In this document: in pieces, positions 63,792 to 64,000 of the stretch
Numbering within the stretch: position 1 is the first letter of the stretch
How the letters are laid out: each line of letters begins with the position of its first letter
Source: Paenibacillus sonchi
Lineage (GTDB): Bacteria; Bacillota; Bacilli; Paenibacillales; Paenibacillaceae
Assembly: GCF_016772475.1 (NCBI RefSeq)
Contig: NZ_CP068595.1
Coordinates: 5,952,001-6,016,000, forward strand
Reading direction: 5' to 3'
DNA length: 64,000 bases
Translations under genes and position numbers: made by a program
The notes under the pieces: model-generated
The model's input: the letters and a program-made list of their open reading frames with translations, nothing else
Database searches by the model: none
What the model was told of the DNA's origin: nothing

Positions 63792-64000
<209 letters not shown>

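Overview
The window looks like a chromosomal segment of a Paenibacillus-type bacterium (Bacillota). The signs are strong GGAGG-type ribosome binding sites with ATG, GTG and TTG starts, consensus sigma-A promoters, a catabolite response element, Gram-positive SOS-box-like sites, the Bacillus gene order miaB-ricA, and many plant-polysaccharide hydrolases. No rRNA, tRNA, plasmid or phage genes were seen.

Layout. 0-6 kb: a partial ROK regulator, a two-gene 2-oxoacid:ferredoxin oxidoreductase, and a secreted family 8 glycosidase. 6.7-8.1 kb: an IS110-family element with a shifted reading frame. 8.4-14.8 kb: NAD salvage (Nudix/NrtR-like protein, nicotinamidase, nicotinate phosphoribosyltransferase), then ricA, miaB and an old-yellow-enzyme gene. 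15-21 kb: an L-rhamnose operon with a divergent DeoR regulator. 21-35.6 kb: a compact anaerobic hydrogen/formate island. 36-39 kb: gnd, zwf and an HxlR regulator. 39-55 kb: hemicellulose and pectin genes (decayed GH43 and GH28, then GH88, GH52, GH2, an ABC sugar importer and AraC/ArsR-type regulators). 55-60 kb: a YdcF-like protein, an ABC exporter with a two-component system, and YbaK. 60-63 kb: an SOS-type Y-family polymerase operon with a decayed duplicate. 63-64 kb: a MarR regulator and a partial acetyltransferase.

The most striking system is the hydrogen/formate island. One minus-strand operon reads DUF2294, fdhF, a four-cluster ferredoxin, [FeFe]-hydrogenase hydA, a second four-cluster ferredoxin, moaA, aspA and hydF, with several ATGA-type overlaps. 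A facing plus-strand set carries fdhD, hydE and hydG. The four structural subunits match the subunit list of the hydrogen-dependent CO2 reductase / [FeFe] formate-hydrogenlyase type of complex. The three H-cluster maturases, the FdhF sulfurtransferase and one molybdopterin gene lie beside it. No membrane subunit is present, so a soluble complex interconverting formate with H2 and CO2 is the best reading. The pyruvate-type oxidoreductase, the NAD salvage genes and the propanediol-forming rhamnose pathway fit a facultatively fermentative lifestyle.

Caution about the sequence: eight genes are broken by an apparent loss of exactly one base, usually in a short homopolymer, and adding one base restores each to a normal family length. 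The IS110 transposase shows the opposite, one extra A. This looks more like residual sequencing error than biology. The GH43, GH28 and duplicated polymerase remnants, by contrast, carry large deletions and look truly decayed.
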